Below are positions 56,558-64,000 of a DNA stretch of 64,000 nt, piece by piece. Both the position numbers and the translations under genes were made by a program. The notes under the pieces were generated by a model. It was not told where the DNA came from. It ran no database searches and saw nothing but the letters and a program-made list of their open reading frames with translations. Location of the stretch: NCBI GenBank assembly GCA_021783695.1, contig JAJXTO010000008.1:1-64000 (forward strand), written 5' to 3'. The number at the start of each line of letters is the position of its first letter. Position 1 is the stretch's first letter. The stretch comes from Pseudomonadota bacterium. GTDB lineage: Bacteria; Pseudomonadota; Gammaproteobacteria; Burkholderiales; Burkholderiaceae_C.

Positions 56558-56867
56558 GAGGGACTCCAAGGGGTTGTGAACGATGAATTGAGGGCGCAGC
56601 CGCATCGTGCAGCGCATGCCGGTTGATTTTTTTTCCGGGGGCGGTTGGATTGGCTCACCTGTGCCGCAGGGCGCCTCCGTGGCGGTGCGGCACAGGCCGA
56701 CATGCTGCCGGAGACAGATCCTCGCTTTCTGTTTTCTGTGTGTATGCGACGGCGCGATGATATGAAAACTCAGCGCAGCACATACAAGATTTGTGCCATG
56801 CGCTGCCCGCGCGCGACCCGCCGGGCGGCGTCGGTCGGTCGGCGCGGGTGGGATGAGCGTGCCGCGG
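56558..56867. other. Intergenic region of 310 bp between the sensor kinase and the amino acid importer
   Basis: Both flanking genes run on the minus strand, so this holds the importer promoter. A weak pair (TTGTAT and CATATC, 17 bp apart on the minus strand, roughly 56760-56790) is the best candidate. I see no terminator after the kinase gene and no further gene or repeat. Confidence 0.5.
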
Positions 56868-57926
56868 TCAGGGCATGCGCCCGAGCCAGATTTCGAAGCA
56901 GGTGCCGCCGCTTTGTGGCAGGCAACGCGCCTCGCCGCCGTGCTGGCGGGCGATGCGCCGCACCAGCGGCAAGCCCAGACCGGTGCCATCGCCCCGTCCG
57001 GGCAAGCGGACGAAGGGCTCGAAAATGCGTTGTGCGTCCGCGGCGGGCACCCCCGGACCCTGATCGCAGACGCGCACGATACCGCCCCCCTCGATCGCCG
57101 TCAGGCTGACCTGCGGCGCCGCGCCGGGGGCATGCCGCCGGGCGTTGTCCAGCAGATTGCGCACCGCGCGGCGCAGCAGACGTTCGTCGCCCTGCAGGGT
57201 GATCCAGTCGCCGTGCACATCCACATCAAAGCGGGCGGCTTCCTCGGCCACCAGTGCGAGCAGATCGACTTCCTCGCGCTGCAGCGACTGCCCCGGTGCG
57301 GCGTCCAGGCGGCTGGCCAGCAGGATGTCGTCGATCAGCGCGTCGAGTTCGGTGAGGTCGTGCTTGGCCGCGCGCACGGCGATGTCACGCGCGGCTGCGG
57401 GCACCGGCGCGGCCAGGGTTTCCAGGCTGAGGCGCAGCCGCGTGAGCGGGGTGCGCAGTTCATGCGAGGTGTAGGCCAGCAGCGATTTGTGGCTTTGCAT
57501 CAGCGATTCGATGCGCGCAGCGGCGGTGTTGAAGCTCTGCGCCAGTTGCGCCACTTCATCGTGGCCCTGCACCGCCACGCGCGCGCCTAGGTCACCTTCG
57601 CCCAGCGCCTGCACGCCTTGCTGCAGATTTTCCAGGCGGCGGGTGAGGCGGCGCATCAGCGGCAAGGTCACGGCGCTGACCACCAGCGCGGTGAGCACCG
57701 TGCCGGTGAAGGGCGACAGCAGCAGATGCCGCCAAGGCGAAGGCTGGATGCCTTGTGCCGCCATCAGGGCGCGGAACATGGCGTGGCGGATTTCCGCCTG
57801 CTGCGGATCGGAAAAGAACAGCCAGTGAAACAGCAGTGCCGACACCACGGCCTGCGCCAGCAGCGCGAGGATGAGCGCAAGCCAGAGGCGCCGCCACAGA
57901 CTGGACTTCGCGCCGGGCGCGGCCAT
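56868..57926 (-). CDS. Two-component sensor histidine kinase
   Basis: This 352-residue membrane kinase has helices at about 12-38 and 70-92, enclosing a short periplasmic segment of about 30 residues. A HAMP domain and the H-box SHELRTPLTRLRLSLE with His155 follow. Then come the N-box NLLDNARRHAPG, G1 VCDQGPGVP and G2 GTGLGL. The small sensor loop resembles CpxA/EnvZ-type envelope sensors. The ATG at 57926 lies 2 bp after the regulator stop; the track uses a TTG 6 bp upstream. Confidence 0.92.
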   Translation of the reverse strand: MAAPGAKSSLWRRLWLALILALLAQAVVSALLFHWLFFSDPQQAEIRHAMFRALMAAQGIQPSPWRHLLLSPFTGTVLTALVVSAVTLPLMRRLTRRLENLQQGVQALGEGDLGARVAVQGHDEVAQLAQSFNTAAARIESLMQSHKSLLAYTSHELRTPLTRLRLSLETLAAPVPAAARDIAVRAAKHDLTELDALIDDILLASRLDAAPGQSLQREEVDLLALVAEEAARFDVDVHGDWITLQGDERLLRRAVRNLLDNARRHAPGAAPQVSLTAIEGGGIVRVCDQGPGVPAADAQRIFEPFVRLPGRGDGTGLGLPLVRRIARQHGGEARCLPQSGGTCFEIWLGRMP

Positions 57927-57928
57927 GC

Positions 57929-58675
<747 letters not shown>

Positions 58676-58742
58676 GGAACAGCCCAGTCTGGAAGGACGC
58701 GCAGACCGCTGCGGCGGCCTGCGATGAACCAATGGCAGGCCG

Positions 58743-59339
58743 TTATTGCATCATGCCGGGGCCGCCCATCGGGCCCATGCCGTGCCCATCCTTGCCCGGG
58801 CCGCGGTGGTGCTGCATCCTTTCCATGCGCTGCTCCATCATGGCGTAGAGCTTGGCGCGCTGCTCGGGGGAGAGGATCTGCGCCATCTCGTATTGCGTCT
58901 GTGTGCGCTCGCGCGAGAGCTGGTTGGCCAGCGCCATCTGCTTGTCGCGCAGGGCTTCGAGCGCGCCGCGGTCGATGGCGGGTGCGGCCAGCAGCTTCAT
59001 GCGCTGCTGCATCAGCGCGTGCATTTGCTCCATTTCAGGGCGAGCCTTATCCCAGGCTTGTTTGCGCAGGGCGCGCATCTGCTCTTGCTGCGCCGGGGTC
59101 ACACCGGCCTTGGACAGCATGTGCTCCATGCCGTGCCTGTGGCGCATGCCGGGGCCGCAGTTGCCCATGCTGCCGTGCATCGCGGGGCCGCCCTGCTGCA
59201 TGGGCGCAGGCGGCGCGGTTTGCGCACTGGCCAGCGCAGCATGGCTGGCGACGGTGACGAACAGGGCGGCGCCGGCAATGCCCAGAGCGCGGCGCAGGCG
59301 TGAACCGGATGGGGTGAATGGGGTGAGTTGCGGATTCAT
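58743..59339 (-). CDS. Spy/CpxP-like periplasmic LTxxQ protein, Met/His-rich
   Basis: This 198-residue protein has a signal peptide (GIAGAALFVTVASHAALA) and a helical core with two LTxxQ-type motifs, the first degenerate (GVTPAQQEQMRALRKQAW) and the second ILSPEQRAKLYAMMEQR. Met- and His-rich stretches lie near the start (CGPGMRHRHGMEHML) and at the end (DGHGMGPMGGPGMM). It is probably an envelope-stress chaperone or feedback regulator, possibly metal-binding. It is first in a Spy-regulator-kinase operon, 67 bp before the regulator. Confidence 0.87.
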   Translation of the reverse strand: MNPQLTPFTPSGSRLRRALGIAGAALFVTVASHAALASAQTAPPAPMQQGGPAMHGSMGNCGPGMRHRHGMEHMLSKAGVTPAQQEQMRALRKQAWDKARPEMEQMHALMQQRMKLLAAPAIDRGALEALRDKQMALANQLSRERTQTQYEMAQILSPEQRAKLYAMMEQRMERMQHHRGPGKDGHGMGPMGGPGMMQ

Positions 59340-59456
59340 GGCGTTTCCTTGTGGGAGTTGACGAGGAAACCATTGTGCACGGCGGCATTTGCCCGCAAGT
59401 CTCGCCGGGGTGAAGTTATGTAAAGCTGGGCCAGGCCGTGCAGCGACCCCGGTGGG

Positions 59457-59726
59457 CTACTCGCCTTCGCCGAATTTGTCGTCGAACAGGGCTTGCACCG
59501 CATCGAGGGCGATGTCGGCCTGGTCGCCTTCGGCGTCGAGGGTGACGGTGGAGCCGATGCCAGCAGCCAGCATCATCACGCCCATGATGCTCTTGGCGTT
59601 GACGCGGCGCGCGCCTTTGGTGATGAAGATGTCACAGGGAAACTGCCCCGCGAGTTTGGTGAGCTTGGCCGAGGCGCGGGCGTGCAGGCCAAGCTTATTG
59701 CTGACTTGAATGATGCGTTGCGGCAT
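59457..59726 (-). CDS. ptsH: Phosphocarrier protein HPr
   Basis: This 89-residue HPr has the active His15 in GLHARASAKL and the regulatory serine at residue 46 in NAKSIMGVM, so both EI and HPr kinase sites are present. It overlaps the EIIA gene by 32 bp in another frame. It should take phosphate from PtsI, encoded about 9.9 kb downstream. Confidence 0.96.
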   Translation of the reverse strand: MPQRIIQVSNKLGLHARASAKLTKLAGQFPCDIFITKGARRVNAKSIMGVMMLAAGIGSTVTLDAEGDQADIALDAVQALFDDKFGEGE

Positions 59727-60156
59727 GAGCAGGGTTGCGGAGGGACTGTTGCTGGGGAACGCTCACCGCGATCTGGATGACGCCCTGAATCGCCCCGGCC
59801 GTGGCGCGTGCGGTCAGGGCGTCCAGGTTTTCGTCCTGATAGCACACCGAGCGCAACAGCATGGGCAGATTGACCCCGGCAACAATTTTGAGCTTGAGGT
59901 CGCCAGCGAGCTCCGCCAGGCGCGTGGCCACATTGCTGGGGGTGGCGCCGAACACATCGACCATGATCAGCACGCTGCCGTCGCTGGCGGCTTCGCGCAG
60001 TGCGGGAAGCGCCGCAGCGGCTGCGGCTTCAACCGAGGCGTCGGGCGCCACATCGACCACCAGCAGTTTTTGCGGACAGCCCGCGTACACATGGCTGGCG
60101 CACTCTTTCAGGGCGCTGGCGAGTGGCGCGTGAGCGATGATGAACAGACCAGGCAT
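59695..60156 (-). CDS. PTS EIIA component, mannose/fructose type
   Basis: The protein is 153 residues. The EIIA-Man fold has the phosphorylated histidine in LFIIAHAPLASAL (His9), plus VDVFGATPSNVA. No EIIB or EIIC genes are near, so this probably belongs to a regulatory phosphotransfer chain rather than a sugar importer, as is usual in betaproteobacteria. The C-terminal tail (SVPQQQSLRNPAHAATHHSSQQ) overlaps ptsH. Confidence 0.9.
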   Translation of the reverse strand: MPGLFIIAHAPLASALKECASHVYAGCPQKLLVVDVAPDASVEAAAAAALPALREAASDGSVLIMVDVFGATPSNVATRLAELAGDLKLKIVAGVNLPMLLRSVCYQDENLDALTARATAGAIQGVIQIAVSVPQQQSLRNPAHAATHHSSQQ

Positions 60157-60206
60157 GCGGGAATCAACTGTGGTGAATAGTGCACTGCATGATAGGTTGA
60201 CCGATT

Positions 60207-60797
60207 TCAGCGCGAAGGGGATAAATTCACGGAATCGGCGAAAGTTTGCGCCGCCTCATCTTTGAACGTGTCCGTGGGGGCGAATGCGGTGACTTGGTAG
60301 ACATCGTTACCTTGGCTGAACAACAGCACCCGCTCGCGAACTGCTTTGCCATCCGGCGCCTGGCCGTCGATTTTCAGGTCGAGACTGTCTGGCAGGCCAG
60401 GCGTCGCGTTTTTCAGCACCGCAGCCGAAGACGCCGTGACCCGGCCGCGCACATTGTCAATTGCCGCCTGATGCAGTTGCGCCAAGGCCCTGGCCGCCAG
60501 CGCCGGGCTGGGCAGCCGGGCATGCGCCAGCGCGAAGGTCATTTTGTCAGCCACGCAGCCGGTCATGCTCATCTTGATTTTCTGGTCTGCCAGCACCACG
60601 TCCTGCGCGATCTGCTCCGGCTTGCACGGATAGGTCAGCAGGATGTTGACATCTTTCGGCCGCACATCGCGCCAGTCGAGCGCCGGAGAACAGGCGCTGA
60701 GCAGCGCGACCGCGACAAGCGCCGCCAAACCTGTCGTTGCGCGCCAGGCCCCACGAGGGGGTGAGAAACACTTGGGGCGGCCCGGCGTGTTTCTCAT
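60207..60797 (-). CDS. Hypothetical lipoprotein with repeat-derived N-terminus
   Basis: The protein is 196 residues, not recognised. The lipobox LLSAC (Cys about 37) is followed by SPALDWRDVRPKDVNILLTYPCKPEQIAQDV and an alpha/beta-looking domain with two further cysteines. The first roughly 18 codons (MRNTPGRP...PRGAWR) lie inside repeat copy C, so the ATG and the n-region of the signal peptide come from the repeat. Another ATG at 60860 would extend it upstream. No clear RBS precedes 60797. EIIA follows after 50 bp. Confidence 0.72.
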   Translation of the reverse strand: MRNTPGRPKCFSPPRGAWRATTGLAALVAVALLSACSPALDWRDVRPKDVNILLTYPCKPEQIAQDVVLADQKIKMSMTGCVADKMTFALAHARLPSPALAARALAQLHQAAIDNVRGRVTASSAAVLKNATPGLPDSLDLKIDGQAPDGKAVRERVLLFSQGNDVYQVTAFAPTDTFKDEAAQTFADSVNLSPSR

Positions 60798-60801
60798 GCG
60801 C
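60747..60801 (-). repeat. Structured dispersed repeat, copy C
   Basis: A perfect 10-bp inverted repeat, TGAGAAACAC (60762-60771) and GTGTTTCTCA (60787-60796), encloses a 15-bp loop TTGGGGCGGCCCGGC. It is the most regular of the three copies and overlaps the start of the lipoprotein gene. Confidence 0.78.
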
Positions 60802-60899
60802 AGGGAGACGGAAAAATGCAAAGCCGACGTCACCGCCGGGTATCGGTCTGTGAATAACATACAAACATTATCCGGCCAGTCCCGAGTCGAGGTGGGTGT

Positions 60900-61445
60900 A
60901 TGTCAATAACGAAGTTGTTTCACCCTGAGTGCGCGCGATTCCGATTTGTCGCCTCAGGGCAACAGTTCTGGTTTTTCTTGCGCGTTTTGTCGCTGATCGT
61001 TCTCAGTGTTCTGGCCGGTGCGGCCTGGGCAGAAACGCCGTTGCCTCCGGTGCGGAATCTGCAGCAGAGTGTGCGCCAGGCGGTGGCCAAGGATCAGCCG
61101 CTGATCGTCATGTTCAGTCTGCCGAGTTGTCCGTTTTGCGAAAAATTGCGGCGCACCCAATACCAATTTCTCGCCAAGGACGGGTACCTGGTGCAGCAGA
61201 TCGAGATCACCGACCGCACGCCGGTGATCGGTTTTGACGGCAAGCCGACATCGGGCGTACGACTGGCGAAGCAATTCGGCATCAATCTGGCACCGACCGT
61301 ACTGTTTTTTGGCACTGGCGGCAAGGAAATCGGCGAGCGCATCACCGGCGCGCCGACCGCAGATTTCTACGGCGCATTCATCGACCGGGCGCTGAAGGAA
61401 AGTGCGAAGGCGATCAAGGATCAGAAGCCGTCGGGCGCGGCCTGA
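60900..61445 (+). CDS. Periplasmic thioredoxin-like protein (SoxW/DsbE-like)
   Basis: The protein is 181 residues. A hydrophobic signal (FLRVLSLIVLSVLAGAAWA, about 26-44) precedes a thioredoxin fold with the redox motif CPFC in MFSLPSCPFCEKLRR and the cis-proline in LAPTVLFFG. It is probably a periplasmic disulfide reductase, perhaps related to SoxW or to a cytochrome or efflux partner. GAGG precedes the ATG. The tolC-like gene follows after 242 bp and its own promoter, so the link is only by location. Confidence 0.8.
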   Translation: MSITKLFHPECARFRFVASGQQFWFFLRVLSLIVLSVLAGAAWAETPLPPVRNLQQSVRQAVAKDQPLIVMFSLPSCPFCEKLRRTQYQFLAKDGYLVQQIEITDRTPVIGFDGKPTSGVRLAKQFGINLAPTVLFFGTGGKEIGERITGAPTADFYGAFIDRALKESAKAIKDQKPSGAA

Positions 61446-61507
61446 GGCGGCTTCGCGCCTTGTCGCAACGCGGCGACAAATCTGCCTGGGGAAAAGCGGG
61501 AAATCAG

Positions 61508-61545
61508 ATACCCCCAAGGGTATTGATATACTCCACCCTGTATAT
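61508..61545 (+). promoter_or_regulatory. Tandem palindromes upstream of the efflux operon
   Basis: Two adjacent dyads occur: ATACCC-CCAA-GGGTAT (61508-61523) and ATATAC-TCCACCCT-GTATAT (61526-61545). A -10-like TATACT overlaps the second. C-tract dyads of this type resemble operators of CsoR/RcnR/FrmR-type repressors, but the regulator is not in the window. Confidence 0.6.
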
Positions 61546-61687
61546 ATCTCGTGACCTGTCTGGGTCGGGCGGCTATTCTCGGATCGTCGGCTCTGAGTAC
61601 GGTGCTCGTTCTGCGTGAAATCTGGTGTTTTGACCAGATTTTCGCGGATTCCTTGGTTTGATTTCCTCTTTCTGGCGGAGTTGGATG

Positions 61688-63154
61688 ATGACGGATTCCT
61701 TGCCCCGGCGTGTTCGCATCGGGTTGTTGACCGGGGCGTGTCTTTACGCTCTTGGTGGCATGGCTTTGGCGCAGGCCGAGACCCTGGATTTCCGCCAGGC
61801 GGTGGATGTGGCGCTGCGGCAGAACCCCGATCTGATGGCGGTGCAGGCGCAGATGGCGCAGGCGCGGGCCGGCATCAATCAGGCCGAGGGCGCCAAAATG
61901 CCCAAGATCACGGTGTCGGCGGGGGTGACCCGCACCAACGATGCGCTCAATGCCTTCGGCATCAAGCTGTCGCAGCGGCAGGCGACATTCAACGACTTCG
62001 GTGCCAATCAGTTCCTGGGCCCTCAGTCATTGGGCGTGGCGCCCGACAACCTCAATTACCCCGGCTCGGTCAACAACTTCAACACCCGCATCCAGGCCGA
62101 GCTGCCGCTCTATACCGGCGGCAAGCTGCAGGGTTACATGCAGCAGGCGCGTTCCATGCTGATGGCGGCGCAGGCCGGCGATCAGGCCGCCAGGCAGCAG
62201 ATCATCTACCACGCGCTGCAGGCGTATGACGGCGTGTACACCGCGCGTGCGTTCAAGGGCGTGGCGGGCAAGGCGCTGGAAGCCGCACAGAGCCAGGTGA
62301 AGACGGTGGACAGCCTGTTCAAGCAGGGCGTGGTGATCAAGAGCGATCTGCTGTCCGCGCAGGTGCGGCAAGAGGACGTGAAGCTGCAGCAGGATCAGGC
62401 GGCCAATATGGAAGCGCAGGCGATGGATGCGCTGCATGTGGTGCTGGGCGTGCCGCTCAATCAGCCCATCACCCTGGGGCCGGAGGTCATGGTGACCCTG
62501 CCCGAGGGCGATCCGAATGCGTGGGTCGGGCTGGCCATGGAGCGCAATCCGCAGATCCAGGCGCTGCAGCACCAGATTGCCGCGGCCAACGGCAAGATCG
62601 AGGTGGCGCGCTCAGACCGCTACCCGCAGGTGGGAGCCATGGCGCGTTTCGATACCAACGACCCCAATGTCGGCTTCGAGTCGCGCAGCTACACCGTGGG
62701 CGCGCAGCTCAACTGGACCATTTTTGACGGAGGCGTGACGCGCAGTGCTGTCGATCAGGCCGTGGCCAAGCGCATGGAACTGCAGGCCAAATTACAGAGT
62801 GAGCAGAACCAGCTCGGCATGCAGGTGCAGGACACTTACCGCAAGGCGGTCGACGCCGCCAATCAGGTCAAGACCCGCGAACTGGCGGTGACGCAGGCGG
62901 AAGAAGCCGCGCGCATCGTCAGCAAGCGCTATGCCGACGGTGTGGGTACGCTGGTCGAAGTGCAGGGTGCGCAGGCGCAGCTCGACAAGGCGCGCGCCGA
63001 TCTCATTCTGGCCAAGCAGCAGGTCAATCTGCAGCGCGCCGCGCTGCGGCTGGCCATCGGCGACCTGACGCTCGACGCCACGCAGCCGATCAAGCCGCAG
63101 ACACAAGCCGCCGCGGCGCAGAAAGTTGCTGCCGACGCGTCCTCCAAACCCTGA
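61688..63154 (+). CDS. TolC-family outer membrane efflux protein
   Basis: The protein is 488 residues with a signal peptide ending at AQA near residue 30. Two OEP halves show the TolC pattern: TLDFRQAVDVALRQNPDL, and LNWTIFDGGVTRSAVDQAVAKR in the second half. Coiled-coil stretches are rich in Gln and Ala. It is the channel for a tripartite efflux pump with the adaptor encoded downstream. The start at 61688 is 7 nt after GGAG; an adjacent ATG at 61685 is possible. Confidence 0.92.
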   Translation: MTDSLPRRVRIGLLTGACLYALGGMALAQAETLDFRQAVDVALRQNPDLMAVQAQMAQARAGINQAEGAKMPKITVSAGVTRTNDALNAFGIKLSQRQATFNDFGANQFLGPQSLGVAPDNLNYPGSVNNFNTRIQAELPLYTGGKLQGYMQQARSMLMAAQAGDQAARQQIIYHALQAYDGVYTARAFKGVAGKALEAAQSQVKTVDSLFKQGVVIKSDLLSAQVRQEDVKLQQDQAANMEAQAMDALHVVLGVPLNQPITLGPEVMVTLPEGDPNAWVGLAMERNPQIQALQHQIAAANGKIEVARSDRYPQVGAMARFDTNDPNVGFESRSYTVGAQLNWTIFDGGVTRSAVDQAVAKRMELQAKLQSEQNQLGMQVQDTYRKAVDAANQVKTRELAVTQAEEAARIVSKRYADGVGTLVEVQGAQAQLDKARADLILAKQQVNLQRAALRLAIGDLTLDATQPIKPQTQAAAAQKVAADASSKP

Positions 63155-63229
63155 AAACGCGGTGCCGGGCGCATTGCCCGTCTGTCGCGCGTCGTTTCCT
63201 GAAGTGCATTCTCATCTGATCTTTCTCTC

Positions 63230-64000
63230 ATGACCGCCATGAACCATTCTGTCCTGCCTTTGCTGCGTCGCGCACCGCTGGCGCTCGTGCTGTCCACGGC
63301 CTTGTTGTCGGCCTGCGGCCACCAGACCGAGACTGCGCAAAACTCCGCCGCGCCCCGTGTGGTGGCGGCGCAAACCCTCAAGCTCGCATCGAGCGACCAG
63401 CAGAACCTCACCTTGCTGTCGGGCACGGTGATGTCGAGCAATCAGGTGCAGGTCGCCTCGCGGCTGATGGGCTATATCCGCACCCTGTCGGTGAAGGAGG
63501 GGCAGACGGTGAAGGCCGGTCAGTTGCTGTTCCAGGTCGACCCCACCGATATTCAGGGCCAGGTGGCGCAGGCGCGCGCCGGGCTGGCGCAGGCGCAGGC
63601 CAATCTGGCCAACGCCAAGGGCGACTTCGAGCGCTTCGGCAATCTGTACAAGGAGCAGGCGATCCCGAAGCAGCAGTGGGATCAGGTGCAGTTGCGCTAT
63701 CAAGTGGCGCAGGAGCAGGTGGCCGCGGCGCAGGCCGGCTACAACACCGCCTCGGCGCAGATGCGCTATTCCTCCGTCACCTCGCCGATCACCGGCGTCG
63801 TGGTGCAGAAAATGGCCAATCAGGGTGATCTGGCCGCACCTGGCCGCCCGGTGCTGGTGATTGAAGGGCAGGGCCAGCTGCAGGTCACGACCCAGGTGCC
63901 GGGCGAGGTGTTCGGCAACATCAAGATGGGCGACAAGGTCCAGGTGCTCAGCAACGGTAAATCGCTGCAGGGCACCATCGCCCAGGTCGTGCCCGTGGCC
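63230..64000 (+). CDS. RND/HlyD-type efflux membrane-fusion protein (3' end outside window)
   Basis: 257 codons are visible, open to the edge. The lipoprotein signal has lipobox LLSAC. The barrel-sandwich hybrid starts at VQVASRLMGYIRTLSVKEGQTVKAGQLLFQVDP. The coiled-coil hairpin (AQARAGLAQAQANLANAKGDF...) and the beta-barrel (SPITGVVVQKMANQGDLAAPGRPVL) follow. It links a TolC channel to an inner-membrane pump. The ATG at 63230 lies 75 bp after the tolC-like stop; 63239 is an in-frame alternative. Not in the ORF track because it has no stop. Confidence 0.9.
   Translation, partial: MTAMNHSVLPLLRRAPLALVLSTALLSACGHQTETAQNSAAPRVVAAQTLKLASSDQQNLTLLSGTVMSSNQVQVASRLMGYIRTLSVKEGQTVKAGQLLFQVDPTDIQGQVAQARAGLAQAQANLANAKGDFERFGNLYKEQAIPKQQWDQVQLRYQVAQEQVAAAQAGYNTASAQMRYSSVTSPITGVVVQKMANQGDLAAPGRPVLVIEGQGQLQVTTQVPGEVFGNIKMGDKVQVLSNGKSLQGTIAQVVPVA

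Overview
The window is ordinary chromosomal DNA of a GC-rich betaproteobacterium. The gene set (BamC, RecA-RecX-DUF2889-SucCD, an EI/HPr/EIIA phosphotransfer chain without visible sugar permeases, UbiA, CnoX, SlyD/RoxA) points to Burkholderiales. A Thiomonas-like genus is my inference; no rRNA or tRNA is present to test it. I see no CRISPR array, phage, complete insertion sequence or rRNA operon. About 60 protein genes cover nearly all of the sequence. The window opens inside rpoH and closes inside an efflux adaptor gene.

Layout. 0-5 kb: rpoH 3' end, a PsiF-repeat protein, and a minus-strand MoxR / DUF58 / transglutaminase (TgpA-like) operon. 5-11 kb: a histone-deacetylase-like hydrolase, then a branched-chain amino acid (Liv) ABC operon in the order G-F-K-H-M. 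11-20 kb: gabD, then alaS-coaBC-dut-DUF2062, slyD-like, and roxA with an unknown partner. 20-26 kb: an Ala-rich repeat lipoprotein, a methyltransferase-dapA-bamC operon, galE, dps and ubiA. 26-31 kb: purC, cnoX, purE-purK and a Sua5/TsaC protein. 31-40 kb: a GDSL lipoprotein with OmpW, recA (with a clear LexA box)-recX, DUF2889-sucC-sucD, then terC-PP2C phosphatase-FHA. 40-50 kb: pyruvate kinase, a PAS-GGDEF cyclase, azlCD, and the minus-strand ptsI-bepA-PglL-like ligase operon. 50-60 kb: a GNAT enzyme, a TAXI-TRAP transporter, a polar amino acid ABC transporter, a Spy-like/two-component operon, and ptsH with a mannose-type EIIA. 60-64 kb: a lipoprotein, a thioredoxin-like periplasmic protein, and a TolC/membrane-fusion efflux operon behind two tandem palindromes.

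Most notable. (1) A three-copy, roughly 50-bp structured repeat (2919-2969, 55632-55677, 60747-60801). Its paired arms covary between copies, and read on the minus strand each copy starts with ATG. One copy carries a 26-codon ORF linked by ATGA and GTGA overlaps to the genes before and after it. One carries a 42-codon ORF that runs into the next start. One supplies the apparent N-terminus of a lipoprotein. It looks like a dispersed element that brings a hairpin-embedded start codon. (2) A roughly 10-kb block of transport and signalling genes separates ptsH from ptsI. (3) LivF has Arg in place of the Walker A Lys. (4) AlaRS carries an insertion of about 38 residues. (5) A possible MITE lies between galE and dps.
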